Positions 17,219-26,106 of a stretch of 64,000 nt of DNA are shown in pieces. This DNA is from Tamlana sp038148895 (GTDB lineage Bacteria; Bacteroidota; Bacteroidia; Flavobacteriales; Flavobacteriaceae): the NCBI GenBank assembly GCA_038148895.1, contig JBBVGQ010000001.1. The stretch is one strand, 5' to 3'. Within the stretch, counting starts at the first letter, position 1; each line of letters starts with the position of its first letter. The position numbers and the translations under genes were made by a program. The notes under the pieces are model-generated. The model did not search any database and was not told the DNA's origin. It saw nothing but the letters and a program-made list of their open reading frames with translations.

Positions 17219-18466
17219 ATGGAAGTATTAAAAATTGCAACAGCGGGAAGTGTAGATGATGGAAAAAGTACGTTGATTGGGCGTATTCTTTACGATACAA
17301 AATCATTGACTACAGATAAATTAGAGGCTATTGAAAAAACCAGTAAACAACGTGGTTACGATTATTTGGATTTCTCATTGGCAACTGATGGTTTAGTAGC
17401 CGAAAGAGAACAAGGAATCACTATTGATGTGGCCCATATTTATTTTTCAACCGGAAAGAAAAGCTATATTATAGCAGATACTCCAGGCCATGTGGAGTAT
17501 ACAAGAAACATGGTGACAGGAGCTTCAACGTCGCAAGCATCTATCATTTTGATTGATGCACGTAAAGGCGTAATTGAGCAAACCAACCGTCATTTCTTTA
17601 TCAATAATTTATTGAGGATTAAAGATGTTGTAGTAGCCATCAACAAAATGGATTTGGTGGATTATTCGGAAGAAGTTTACAATAAAATTAAAGCCGATTT
17701 TGAGGAGTTGATGAGCAAACGCGATTACCAAGACCAAAAAATCACCTTTATTCCTGTAAGTGCCTTAAAAGGAGATAATGTTGTTCACCTTTCTAATAAA
17801 ATGCCTTGGTACAAAGGCGAGGCTTTGTTGGAGCATTTGGAGAAATTGGATAAGGCGGACATTTTTAATGTAGGTACACCTCGTTTTCCAGTACAATATG
17901 TTATTCGCCCAAAAACTGAAGAGTTTCATGATTTTAGAGGCTATGCAGGAAAAGTATATGGTGGAAATTTAAGTGTTGGTGACGATATTATTGTGTTGCC
18001 ATCTAAAACCAGATCTAAGATAAAGGAGATTTATTTCTATGATGAAAAGTACGAAACGGCATCAAGACGTTCTTCAGTTACCATTACTCTAGAAAATGAT
18101 ATCAACGTAAGCCGTGGTGATATGATTGTTAAGGAAAATGATTTGCCCACCATCGATAAGCAGTTTACAGCCAACGTGTGTTGGATGGATTCAGATGAAT
18201 TAACAACCGGTGGCAAATACATTGTTCAGCATGGAATTAATAAGGTGTTGGCAAAGGTTGACAGAATCAATCACAAAATTCATCCAGATTATTCTGGGTT
18301 TGAAAAAGGCGTCACCAGTTTAGGGGTTAACGATATTGCTTCGGTAACCTTTAAATTAAACAAACCTATTTTCTATGATCAATTTAAAAATCATAGAACT
18401 AATGGGTCGTTTATCATAATCGATCCACAATCCAACAATACCGTTGGTGCAGGATTCATTCAATAA
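17219..18466 (+). CDS. cysN: Sulfate adenylyltransferase subunit 1 (GTPase)
   Basis: Regulatory GTPase that drives APS formation by CysD. 415 residues, an EF-Tu-like translational GTPase fold: GSVDDGKST at residues 10-18, DTPGH, and NKMD, followed by two beta-barrel domains. It ends at GAGFIQ without the C-terminal APS kinase (CysC) domain found in CysNC fusions, so PAPS would have to be made by a kinase encoded elsewhere, if it is made at all. Lies 10 bases upstream of the sulfite reductase gene. Confidence 0.95.
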   Translation: MEVLKIATAGSVDDGKSTLIGRILYDTKSLTTDKLEAIEKTSKQRGYDYLDFSLATDGLVAEREQGITIDVAHIYFSTGKKSYIIADTPGHVEYTRNMVTGASTSQASIILIDARKGVIEQTNRHFFINNLLRIKDVVVAINKMDLVDYSEEVYNKIKADFEELMSKRDYQDQKITFIPVSALKGDNVVHLSNKMPWYKGEALLEHLEKLDKADIFNVGTPRFPVQYVIRPKTEEFHDFRGYAGKVYGGNLSVGDDIIVLPSKTRSKIKEIYFYDEKYETASRRSSVTITLENDINVSRGDMIVKENDLPTIDKQFTANVCWMDSDELTTGGKYIVQHGINKVLAKVDRINHKIHPDYSGFEKGVTSLGVNDIASVTFKLNKPIFYDQFKNHRTNGSFIIIDPQSNNTVGAGFIQ

Positions 18467-18475
18467 AAAAAGAAA

Positions 18476-20578
18476 ATGCAGAGTTTTAGAACAGAAATAG
18501 AAAATCCAGTTGTTGAAAGGGACATCATTGAATTAGCTAAAAAAATTGAGCTCTTCAACAACGGCAATATAGATGAAGAAAAATTCAGGAGTCTACGTTT
18601 AGCACGTGGGGTTTACGGTCAGCGTCAAGAAGGCGTACAAATGATTCGTATAAAATTGCCGTACGGAAAAGTAAAGAGCAATCAATTACGAAGAATTTCT
18701 GATGTTTCGGATGAATATTCCCGTGGACGTTTGCACATCACAACACGTCAAGATATCCAAATCCACTATGTGGATTTAAACAGAACCCCAGAATTGTGGG
18801 CAGAATTGGAGCGTGATGATGTAACCTTGCGAGAAGCTTGTGGTAACACGGTTAGAAACGTAACGGCAAGTGAAACAGCAGGAATTGATGTTAATGAAGC
18901 CTTTGATGTATCGCCATACGCTGATGCACTTTATAAGTTTTTCTTAAGAAATCCCATTTGTCAAGAAATGGGAAGAAAGTTTAAGGTGTCTTTTTCATCA
19001 TCGGATGAAGATACTGGGTTGTCATATATGCACGACCTTGGTTTTATTGCCAAAATTAAAGATGGTGTTCGCGGTTTCAAAGTGATGATTGGTGGTGGTC
19101 TGGGTTCCCAACCACGACATGCCGATGTACTTTATGATTTTGTAGAGACGAATAAGATTATTCCAATCATGGAAGGTGTTTTAAGGATTTTCGATCGTCA
19201 TGGAGAACGTAAAAGTCGCGCCAAAGCACGTATGAAATTCTTGATTAAGGATATTGGTTTAGAGGCTTTTAAAGAGTTAGTCGCCGCTGAACAGCATGCT
19301 GTTGAGTTTAAGTCTGTAGCTATTGATGCAGATTCATATGAGGCCTCTAAACCAATAAACCTTAAAAGCATTCCTTCAGTTAAAATTAACGACGACAAAG
19401 CCTTTGAAACTTGGAAGTCAACCAATTTGATTCCCCAAAAACAGGAAGGTTATGTAGCCATAGGTATAAAAGTGCTTTTAGGAGACTTTTATACAGATAA
19501 AGCAAGGTTATTGGCTGATTTGGTTGAGAAATATGCCGCCGGAGAGATACGTTTGTCGTTGCGCCAAAATATTGTCATTCCTTTTGTTAAGGAAGAATTG
19601 GTGCCATTTTTCTACACCGAATTGGAAAAATTAGGTTTCGTAGAAGCAGGTTATAACAAAGCCGTTGATATTACAGCCTGTCCAGGTACAGATACCTGTA
19701 ACTTGGGTATCGCTAGCAGTACAGGTATTGCAGATGAGTTGGAACGCGTTATTAAAGCTGAATACCCACAATATTTAAAGAATGACGATGTTGTAATCAA
19801 AATTAGCGGATGTATGAATGCTTGCGGACAACATAACATGGCCAATATTGGTTTTCAAGGTATGTCAGTTCGGACGCCAGACAAATTGGTTGCTCCTGCT
19901 CTGCAAGTGTTATTAGGTGGCGGTAATTTAAAGGACGGTAACGGCCAGTTTGCCGATAAAGTAGTGAAAGTACCGAGTAAACGTGGTCCAGAAGCTTTAC
20001 GTAGAATTTTAAATGATTTTGAAGCAAATGCGACCGGGAAATCATTTATTGAGTATTACAAGGTAACGGGAGAACGCTATTTCTACGATTTGTTGAATGA
20101 CCTTCAAGATGTTACCAATTTAACCCAAGATGATTTTATCGATTGGGGTGCTAAAGAAGAATATGTAAAGGAAATTGGTATTGGCGAATGTGCTGGTGTA
20201 GTTATAGATTTGATTGCGACACTATTTTTTGAAAGTGAAGAAAAAATTGAAAATGCTAAAGAATCACTAGAAAATAAAGTATATTCAAGTGCTATTTACC
20301 ATGCGTACAGCTCTTTAGTAAATTCCGCGAAAGCGCTATTGTTGGCCGAAAACAAATCAACAAACACGCATTCGGGAATTATTAGCCAGTTTGATGAGTT
20401 GTTTGTGAAGTCCGGTAAGATTGATTTAGGTAGTTCTTTTTCTGAATTGATATATCAAATTAATAAATTTGCACCTACGGAAGATTTTGCAACAAAATAT
20501 ATAAAAGCGGCAAACCAGTTTTTAGAAGAAGTTAAGGCGTACAGAGAAGCCCAAACTATAAAAAGGCAAGCTGTTTAA
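18476..20578 (+). CDS. Ferredoxin-type sulfite reductase with C-terminal HEPN domain
   Basis: Six-electron reduction of sulfite to sulfide. Residues 1-~570 form the duplicated sulfite/nitrite reductase fold with a siroheme-4Fe4S site: Cys402 and Cys408 (CPGTDTC), Cys446 and Cys450 (CMNAC). From about residue 585 to 690 a helical domain follows (SEEKIENAKESLENKVYSSA, then IYHAYSSLVNSAKALLLAEN), which resembles HEPN domains; the RxxxxH catalytic motif of HEPN RNases is not visible, so it more likely binds than cuts. Total 700 residues against ~550 for plain enzymes. Operon context (siroheme genes and a ferredoxin reductase downstream) supports sulfite rather than nitrite as substrate. Confidence 0.9.
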   Translation: MQSFRTEIENPVVERDIIELAKKIELFNNGNIDEEKFRSLRLARGVYGQRQEGVQMIRIKLPYGKVKSNQLRRISDVSDEYSRGRLHITTRQDIQIHYVDLNRTPELWAELERDDVTLREACGNTVRNVTASETAGIDVNEAFDVSPYADALYKFFLRNPICQEMGRKFKVSFSSSDEDTGLSYMHDLGFIAKIKDGVRGFKVMIGGGLGSQPRHADVLYDFVETNKIIPIMEGVLRIFDRHGERKSRAKARMKFLIKDIGLEAFKELVAAEQHAVEFKSVAIDADSYEASKPINLKSIPSVKINDDKAFETWKSTNLIPQKQEGYVAIGIKVLLGDFYTDKARLLADLVEKYAAGEIRLSLRQNIVIPFVKEELVPFFYTELEKLGFVEAGYNKAVDITACPGTDTCNLGIASSTGIADELERVIKAEYPQYLKNDDVVIKISGCMNACGQHNMANIGFQGMSVRTPDKLVAPALQVLLGGGNLKDGNGQFADKVVKVPSKRGPEALRRILNDFEANATGKSFIEYYKVTGERYFYDLLNDLQDVTNLTQDDFIDWGAKEEYVKEIGIGECAGVVIDLIATLFFESEEKIENAKESLENKVYSSAIYHAYSSLVNSAKALLLAENKSTNTHSGIISQFDELFVKSGKIDLGSSFSELIYQINKFAPTEDFATKYIKAANQFLEEVKAYREAQTIKRQAV

Positions 20579-20588
20579 TTAATAAGGT

Positions 20589-21350
20589 ATGAGTATTAAA
20601 ACCCCAAAATTAACCGTTGTAGGCGCTGGTCCAGGTGATGAAGATTTGATTACCCTTAAGGCAATTAAGGCTATTGAATCGGCTGATGTTATCCTGTATG
20701 ATGCACTTATTAACGAATCTCTTTTAAAATATGCTTCAGAAGATGCTGAGTTTATTTTTGTGGGGAAGCGCAAGGGGTGCTATGCATTTCAGCAAGAGCA
20801 AATTAATGAATTGATTGTTTCCAAGGCCAAGGAAAAAGGGCATGTAGTTCGTTTAAAAGGTGGTGACCCGTTTATTTTTGGGCGTGGTGCCGAGGAAATT
20901 GATTATGTAAGGCCATTTGGTCTGGAAACCTTTGTGGTTCCTGGTATATCATCATCGGTGGCAGTGCCAGCATATCAGGGTATTCCGTTGACAAAGCGAG
21001 GCATTTCAGAAAGTTTTTGGGTGGTTACAGCAACTACCAAAGCACATCAACTGTCCAATGATATTGCTTTGGCGGCAAAATCAACCGCAACGATTGTCAT
21101 TTTAATGGGCATGCACAAATTGGATGATATTGTTAGGATTTTTTCCGAAGAAAACAAACAAGATACACCTATTGCCATCATTCAAAACGGAACGAGAGAC
21201 GATGAAAATGTTGGTATAGGTACTATCAATACAATTCAGGGGATTGTTGTTGAAAAGCAGTTGTCTTCACCAGCAATTATTGTTATTGGCGATGTGGTGA
21301 AGGAGAGAGCTGTATTAAGTTCCATTTGTGCTGAAGTGACCAAGGAATAA
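20589..21350 (+). CDS. cobA: Uroporphyrinogen-III C-methyltransferase
   Basis: Uses two SAM to make precorrin-2, first step to siroheme for the sulfite reductase. 253 residues: VGAGPGDEDLITLKA at the N-terminus, LYDALIN, then RLKGGDPFIFGRGAEE and VVPGISSSVA, the classic SUMT motifs. It is the stand-alone (CobA/SirA-like) form. The remaining steps fall to the protein encoded 4 bases downstream. Confidence 0.95.
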   Translation: MSIKTPKLTVVGAGPGDEDLITLKAIKAIESADVILYDALINESLLKYASEDAEFIFVGKRKGCYAFQQEQINELIVSKAKEKGHVVRLKGGDPFIFGRGAEEIDYVRPFGLETFVVPGISSSVAVPAYQGIPLTKRGISESFWVVTATTKAHQLSNDIALAAKSTATIVILMGMHKLDDIVRIFSEENKQDTPIAIIQNGTRDDENVGIGTINTIQGIVVEKQLSSPAIIVIGDVVKERAVLSSICAEVTKE

Positions 21351-21353
21351 ATT

Positions 21354-21947
21354 ATGGAACGCAATAATTTATATCCCATTTTTCTAAAAGCTAAAAGCTT
21401 AAACGTTCTTATAGTTGGTGGTGGTAATGTGGCGGAGGAAAAATTGACATTCCTTTTAAAGTCAAGTCCAGATGCGCACGTAACCATGGTAGCTCCTATG
21501 TTTCGGGAAGGGACAGTTTCGTTGGCTAAACAAGGCAATGTCAAGCTGATAAAAAAGAAGTACAAAAAAAAGTACTTAAAAGGAAAGCATATTGTTGTTG
21601 CAACGACCGATATTCCTAAGGTGAATATCAAGGTTCACAAGCATTGCCGAAAAAAGAGCATTTTGGTTAATGTAGCCGATAATCCGCCATATTGTGATTT
21701 TTATATGGGCGGTATCGTAACCAAAGGCAACGTAAAAGTGGCTATTTCAACCAATGGAAAATCACCAACAACGGCTAAACGTTTACGCCAGTTTTTTGAG
21801 GATGTCATCCCTGAAAATGTGGACGATTTAGTAAAAAATTTAAATGAATATAGAAAAACAATAAAAGGAGATTTCGAGGAGAAAGTGGAAACGCTGAACG
21901 AATTCACCAAAGGATTAATTGAGAAAAAGAATCTTAAAAATGATTAA
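21354..21947 (+). CDS. Precorrin-2 dehydrogenase / sirohydrochlorin ferrochelatase-like protein
   Basis: 197 residues with the N-terminal NAD-binding domain of CysG/SirC/Met8p (LYPIFLKAKSLNVLIVGGGN and VAEEKLTFLL), then VNVADNPPYCDFYMGGIV and ISTNGKSPTTAKRLRQF. Oxidises precorrin-2 to sirohydrochlorin and, in Met8p-like members, also inserts iron. No separate chelatase gene is near, so both steps may reside here. Overlaps the next gene by 8 bases. Confidence 0.9.
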   Translation: MERNNLYPIFLKAKSLNVLIVGGGNVAEEKLTFLLKSSPDAHVTMVAPMFREGTVSLAKQGNVKLIKKKYKKKYLKGKHIVVATTDIPKVNIKVHKHCRKKSILVNVADNPPYCDFYMGGIVTKGNVKVAISTNGKSPTTAKRLRQFFEDVIPENVDDLVKNLNEYRKTIKGDFEEKVETLNEFTKGLIEKKNLKND

Positions 21948-22992
21948 AACAGATATACTAATAATAGGAGCAGGACCAACAGGATTATTTGCAGTTTTCG
22001 AGGCAGGTTTGCTAAAGCTTAAGTGTCATTTAATTGATGCACTGCCACAACCTGGAGGGCAATGTTCTGAGATTTATCCTAAAAAACCAATTTACGATAT
22101 ACCCGGGTTTCCAGAAATATTGGCAGGCGATTTAACAAGAAACTTGTTGGAACAAGGCAAGCAGTTTGAGCCCGGATTTACATTGGGTGAGCGTGCCGAA
22201 ACTATTGAAAAACAAGACGATGGTTCTTTTATCGTTACAACCAATAAAGGCACAAAGCATCATGCACCAGTGGTTGCCATTGCGGGTGGATTAGGCTCGT
22301 TTGAACCTAGAAAACCTGGAATTGACGGAATTGAAGATTTTGAAGATAATGGTGTGGAATACATTATTAAAGATCCAGAATTTTACAGAAACAAGCGTGT
22401 CGTTATTTCTGGAGGTGGTGACTCTGCATTGGATTGGAGTATCTTTTTGGCCGATGTCGCTTCCGAAGTTACTTTAATACACCGAAGAAATGAATTTAGA
22501 GGAGCTTTAGACTCTGTTGAAAAAGTTAGGGACTTGACCCAAGAAGGTAAAATCAATTTAATTACACCTGCTGAGGTAACCGAACTACATGGTGAAGGTA
22601 AATTGGAAGCTGTGACCTATGTTAGGGATGGCGAAGCTTCTCGAATTGAAACCGACCACTTTATTCCGTTATTTGGGTTGTCACCAAAATTAGGCCCTAT
22701 TGCCAATTGGGGATTGGAAATTGAGAAAAATGCTATTAAAGTGGATAACTCATTAAACTATCAAACCAATATACCTGGTATTTTTGCCATTGGCGATGTA
22801 AATACATACCCTGAAAAGTTAAAACTGATTCTTTGCGGATTCCACGAGGCAACTTTAATGTGCCAAGCGGCTTACAGAATCATCAACCCAGGCAAAAAAT
22901 ATGTATTAAAATACACAACAGTTAGTGGTATTGATGGTTTTGATGGATCAAGAAAAGAAGCTCCTAAAGCGGTTGTACAGGCTATTAACTAA
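21940..22992 (+). CDS. Ferredoxin-NADP reductase, thioredoxin-reductase-like type
   Basis: 350 residues from MIKTDILIIGAG. FAD-binding GAGPTG at residues 10-15, PQPGGQCSE, a second nucleotide fold with SGGGDSALDW, and a C-terminal FAIGDVNTYPEK. The redox CxxC of thioredoxin reductase is absent, and the C-terminal extension after residue 320 is that of the TrxB-type FNR family. It probably passes electrons from NADPH to ferredoxin for the sulfite reductase; no ferredoxin gene is in the window. The frame extends 7 codons upstream but the ATG at 21940 overlaps the previous stop and fits homologues. Confidence 0.9.
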   Translation: MIKTDILIIGAGPTGLFAVFEAGLLKLKCHLIDALPQPGGQCSEIYPKKPIYDIPGFPEILAGDLTRNLLEQGKQFEPGFTLGERAETIEKQDDGSFIVTTNKGTKHHAPVVAIAGGLGSFEPRKPGIDGIEDFEDNGVEYIIKDPEFYRNKRVVISGGGDSALDWSIFLADVASEVTLIHRRNEFRGALDSVEKVRDLTQEGKINLITPAEVTELHGEGKLEAVTYVRDGEASRIETDHFIPLFGLSPKLGPIANWGLEIEKNAIKVDNSLNYQTNIPGIFAIGDVNTYPEKLKLILCGFHEATLMCQAAYRIINPGKKYVLKYTTVSGIDGFDGSRKEAPKAVVQAIN

Positions 22993-23014
22993 ACTAAGCT
23001 TTTATATATAATCG

Positions 23015-23048
23015 ATCCTGTAGGGTTTCTTTGGAAACCTTACAGGAT
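23015..23048 (+). terminator. Strong hairpin after the sulfite reduction operon
   Basis: A 15-pair stem with one G-U pair, ATCCTGTAGGGTTTC (23015-23029) with its complement at 23034-23048, and a TTTG loop. The following tract is only moderately T-rich (TTAATGTTTAAAT). A hairpin with this type of sequence is common between genes in the group, so it may be a repeat used as terminator or RNA stabiliser. Confidence 0.6.
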
Positions 23049-23123
23049 TTAATGTTTAAATAAGTAGGATTTAAACGGATAAATTTTACTTTTATGAAAT
23101 CAAAATTTTAGCCATTTAACGTA

Positions 23124-23867
23124 ATGAAAAGTTATAATGTTTGTTTAAAAGATACCGTTAAGACGTTCACGAAAAGGTTGTTTTATTCCTTGTTTGATTG
23201 CCAACAGGAATTAGAACAAGAAGAATATTTAGAAAATACTTTTTACCAGATACTTTCAAAACTTAATATTGAAAACAGCGAAAGCATTTGGCAACAATTT
23301 AAGGCCGATTTGCCCAACATCAGGAAGAAATTGGATTTAGATGCCATAGCTTTTGAAAAAAATGACCCAGCTTCGCATAGTTTGGAGGAAATTTATTTGG
23401 CTTATCCTGGGTTTTATGCCATTTCAATTTATAGGTTGAGCCATGCGCTTCATCAATTGGGCGTTTATATTTTACCAAGGATGATGAGTGAATACATCCA
23501 CGGAATTACAGGTATTGATATTCACCCAGGCGCAACCATTGGCGACTCGTTTTACATTGACCACGGTACGGGTATTGTTATTGGTGAAACCTCAATAATT
23601 GGCAAAAACGTAAAAATTTATCAAGGGGTCACCTTGGGAGGTATTTCCGTGGCAAAAAGTTTGGCATCAACCAAGCGTCATCCAACTATTGAGGATAATG
23701 TATGCATATACGCAAATGCAACTATTTTGGGAGGCGATATTTCTATTGGTGCAAACAGCGTTATTGGCGCCAACGTTTGGATAACACAATCTGTTCCTGA
23801 AAATTCATTAGTAACCTATCAAACCGAAATAAAAATCAGACCGAAAAAGAATGGAATTCGAAAATAG
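23124..23867 (+). CDS. cysE: Serine O-acetyltransferase
   Basis: Makes O-acetylserine from serine and acetyl-CoA. 247 residues: an N-terminal helical part (residues 1-~115), then a left-handed beta-helix of hexapeptide repeats (GIDIHPGATIGDSFYIDHGT, then VKIYQGVTLGGIS) with the catalytic His and Asp in IDHGTG. The first ~35 residues, including a Cys-containing hydrophobic stretch, differ from enteric CysE. It overlaps cysM by 17 bases, so the two steps to cysteine are translated together. Confidence 0.94.
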   Translation: MKSYNVCLKDTVKTFTKRLFYSLFDCQQELEQEEYLENTFYQILSKLNIENSESIWQQFKADLPNIRKKLDLDAIAFEKNDPASHSLEEIYLAYPGFYAISIYRLSHALHQLGVYILPRMMSEYIHGITGIDIHPGATIGDSFYIDHGTGIVIGETSIIGKNVKIYQGVTLGGISVAKSLASTKRHPTIEDNVCIYANATILGGDISIGANSVIGANVWITQSVPENSLVTYQTEIKIRPKKNGIRK

Positions 23868-24741
23868 CATCCTCGGACAAATAGGCAATACGCCGTTAGT
23901 AGAAGCAACGCATCTCATAAATAAAAAAGGGGTGAGGTTGTTTCTAAAATTAGAAGGCAACAATCCCGGTGGGAGCGTAAAAGATCGCCCCGCTTTTAAT
24001 ATGATTTATGAAGCCTTAAAACGAGGTGACATCAAAAAAGGCGGCACCTTGGTTGAAGCAACAAGCGGAAATACAGGTATTGCATTGGCATTTATTTCTA
24101 AACTTTTAGGCTTGAATATGGTATTGATTATGCCCGAGAATTCCACCGAAGAACGGGTAAAGACCATGAGGGCTTATGGCGCTGAAGTTATTTTAACACC
24201 TGCAAATGTTGGTATTGAAGGTTCGCGTGATTTAGCATTTAAGCTTCGTGATGAAAAAGGCTATACATTGTTAAACCAGTTTGAAAATGATGATAACTGG
24301 AAAGCCCACTATAAAACCACAGGTCCGGAAATTTGGAAGGCTACCAACGGCAAAATAACGCATTTTGTGTCAGCCATGGGAACCACAGGAACCATAATGG
24401 GCGTTTCAACCTATTTGAAAGAACAAAATAAAGAAGTAACTATTGTTGGGGCACAGCCTGATGATGATTCTAGAATTCCGGGTATTAGAAAGTGGCCTGA
24501 AGAATATGTTCCTAAGTTTTTTGATAGAAAAAAAGTAGACCAAGTTATAGAAGTAACTGAGGCTGATGCTAAAGCCACAACAATTAGGTTGGCCAAAGAA
24601 GAAGGTGTTTTTGCAGGTATGAGTAGCGGTGGCTCTGTATATTGCGCCTTACAAATAGCAAACCAAATTGACGAAGGTGTAATTGTGGCCATTATTTGCG
24701 ACCGTGGCGACAGGTATTTATCATCAACATTGTTTGAATAA
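23851..24741 (+). CDS. cysM: Cysteine synthase B
   Basis: PLP enzyme that joins O-acetylserine with sulfide (or thiosulfate) to give cysteine. 296 residues: GNTPLVEA, the PLP lysine Lys44 in NPGGSVKDRPA, EATSGNTGIALA, and GTTGTIMGVS for phosphate binding. Lysine and substrate loops follow CysM rather than CysK. The start codon lies inside the end of cysE. The gene ends the cysteine block; a new promoter and the second SAM riboswitch follow. Confidence 0.94.
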   Translation: MEFENSILGQIGNTPLVEATHLINKKGVRLFLKLEGNNPGGSVKDRPAFNMIYEALKRGDIKKGGTLVEATSGNTGIALAFISKLLGLNMVLIMPENSTEERVKTMRAYGAEVILTPANVGIEGSRDLAFKLRDEKGYTLLNQFENDDNWKAHYKTTGPEIWKATNGKITHFVSAMGTTGTIMGVSTYLKEQNKEVTIVGAQPDDDSRIPGIRKWPEEYVPKFFDRKKVDQVIEVTEADAKATTIRLAKEEGVFAGMSSGGSVYCALQIANQIDEGVIVAIICDRGDRYLSSTLFE

Positions 24742-24793
24742 ATTCCAAACTGGAGAGTTTTCAAATTAAATAGGAAAACAAAAATATAGTCAC

Positions 24794-24802
24794 TACTTTT
24801 GT
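24794..24802 (+). promoter_or_regulatory. -7 element of the metH promoter
   Basis: TACTTTTGT matches the Bacteroidetes -7 consensus fully. It stands about 47 bases before the riboswitch. No clear TTTG is found at the expected -33 distance. Confidence 0.55.
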
Positions 24803-24848
24803 GCTTTATTTCCGCGAAAGCGTAAATATGTTCATTAATGTACCAAAT

Positions 24849-24988
24849 GTTATCAAGAAAGGCAGAGGGAATAGACCCGTTGAAACCTTGGCAACCCTTT
24901 AGCTTTAAAGAAGGTGCTAAATTCTACCTAGACCTGAACTTGTTTCAGGTTCTTTTAGTGAAAATGCTAAAAGTTTAGGAAAGATAAC
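24849..24988 (+). promoter_or_regulatory. SAM-I (S-box) riboswitch of metH
   Basis: P1 is GTTATC (24849-24854) with GATAAC (24983-24988). The core (AAGAAAGGCAGAGGGA, GACCCGTTGAAACC, TTGGCAACCC, AAGGTGCTAAATTC) is nearly the same as at 6816-6936. The next arm differs: ACCTGAA (24932-24938) with TTCAGGT (24944-24950), a hairpin core also seen in dispersed repeats of the group. No strong intrinsic terminator lies between P1 and metH, so control may be at translation; two small tandem hairpins are at 25027-25046 and 25049-25063. Confidence 0.93.
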
Positions 24989-25084
24989 GGAAAGTGTTTC
25001 CCAACTTTTCTTGATAATATGTAACATGCAGATTTTTAGAGCTGCACCGCAGATTTATGCTGCAAGATTTTAAAAGAAATAAAA

Positions 25085-26101
25085 ATGGCAAATATTAAAG
25101 AAGCTTTAAAAGACCGGATTTTGGTGCTGGATGGCGCTATGGGAACCATGCTTCAGCGTTATAAATTCACCGAAGAGGATTTTAGAGGCGAGCGTTTTAA
25201 GGATTACCCAACGCCATTGCAGGGCAATAACGATTTGCTGTCCATCACGCAACCGGAAGCCATAAAAGCGGTTCATGCCAAGTATTTTGAAGCTGGTTCC
25301 GATATTGTGGAGACCAACACGTTTTCAGGAACAACCATAGCTATGGCTGATTATCAAATGGAAGATTTAGTTTATGAACTTAATTTTCAATCGGCAAAAT
25401 TGGCTAGAGAAGTTGCGGATGAATTTACCAAAAAAGAACCTAACAAACCACGTTTTGTGGCAGGTTCAATAGGGCCAACAAACCGTACGGCAAGTATGTC
25501 GCCCGATGTAAACGACCCTGGCTATAGAGCCGTGACTTTTGACGAATTGCGTTTGGCGTACAAACAACAAGTTGAGGCGTTGGTTGACGGTGGTGTGGAT
25601 ATTTTATTGGTCGAAACGGTATTTGACACCCTTAACGCCAAAGCGGCTTTGTTCGCTATTGAAGAGGTAAAAGAAGAGCGAAGCATAGATATCCCCATCA
25701 TGTTAAGTGGCACCATTACCGATGCTTCGGGCAGAACTTTATCAGGGCAAACGGCAGAAGCATTTTTAATTTCTGTATCACACATTCCATTGTTGTCGGT
25801 AGGGTTTAACTGTGCTTTGGGGGCCAATTTATTGCAACCACATTTGGAGGCTATTGCCAACAAAACCGATTTCGCCATTTCTGCGCATCCAAATGCCGGT
25901 TTGCCTAATGCTTTTGGCGAGTATGATGAATCTCCTGAAGAAATGGGCGAGCAAATAGAAGAATATCTAAAAAAGAATTTAATAAACATTATTGGCGGTT
26001 GCTGTGGTACAACACCAGAGCATATAAAAGTCATTGCAAATATTGCAGCAAAATATAAACCACGTCGTCATGCTGAACTAGTTACAGCATCACATGAGTA
26101 A
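25085..26101 (+). CDS. metH: Methionine synthase, homocysteine-binding half
   Basis: 338 residues equal to the N-terminal module of cobalamin-dependent MetH: LDGAMGTMLQ at the start, ETNTFSGT, and the zinc ligands GFNCALG and GGCCGTT (Cys306, Cys307). It activates the homocysteine thiol. The folate, cobalamin and activation modules are encoded by the next gene, 5 bases on; such a split metH is usual in Bacteroidetes. The last ~12 residues (RRHAELVTASHE) come from a palindromic repeat at 26064-26099 and are unlikely to be part of the fold. Confidence 0.94.
   Translation: MANIKEALKDRILVLDGAMGTMLQRYKFTEEDFRGERFKDYPTPLQGNNDLLSITQPEAIKAVHAKYFEAGSDIVETNTFSGTTIAMADYQMEDLVYELNFQSAKLAREVADEFTKKEPNKPRFVAGSIGPTNRTASMSPDVNDPGYRAVTFDELRLAYKQQVEALVDGGVDILLVETVFDTLNAKAALFAIEEVKEERSIDIPIMLSGTITDASGRTLSGQTAEAFLISVSHIPLLSVGFNCALGANLLQPHLEAIANKTDFAISAHPNAGLPNAFGEYDESPEEMGEQIEEYLKKNLINIIGGCCGTTPEHIKVIANIAAKYKPRRHAELVTASHE
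26064..26099. repeat. Dispersed palindrome forming the metH N-half C-terminal tail
   Basis: ATGCTG and CAGCAT form an inverted repeat around AACTAGTTA within the last codons of the gene. The type (CATGCTGAACTxGTT...CAGCAT) is a known style of intergenic repeat in Bacteroidetes, here caught in the coding frame. Confidence 0.5.
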
Positions 26102-26106
26102 AGTTG

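Noticed and set aside
23015..23048. Strong hairpin before cysE considered as a T-box or cysteine riboswitch
   Set aside because: A single simple stem with no specifier or conserved core; better explained as terminator or dispersed repeat.
25027..25063. Two small hairpins before metH considered as the riboswitch terminator
   Set aside because: Stems of only 4-5 pairs and no T run; too weak to end transcription.
25522..26034. 170-codon frame antisense to metH
   Set aside because: Composition follows the reverse of the metH codons; no start signal or domain.
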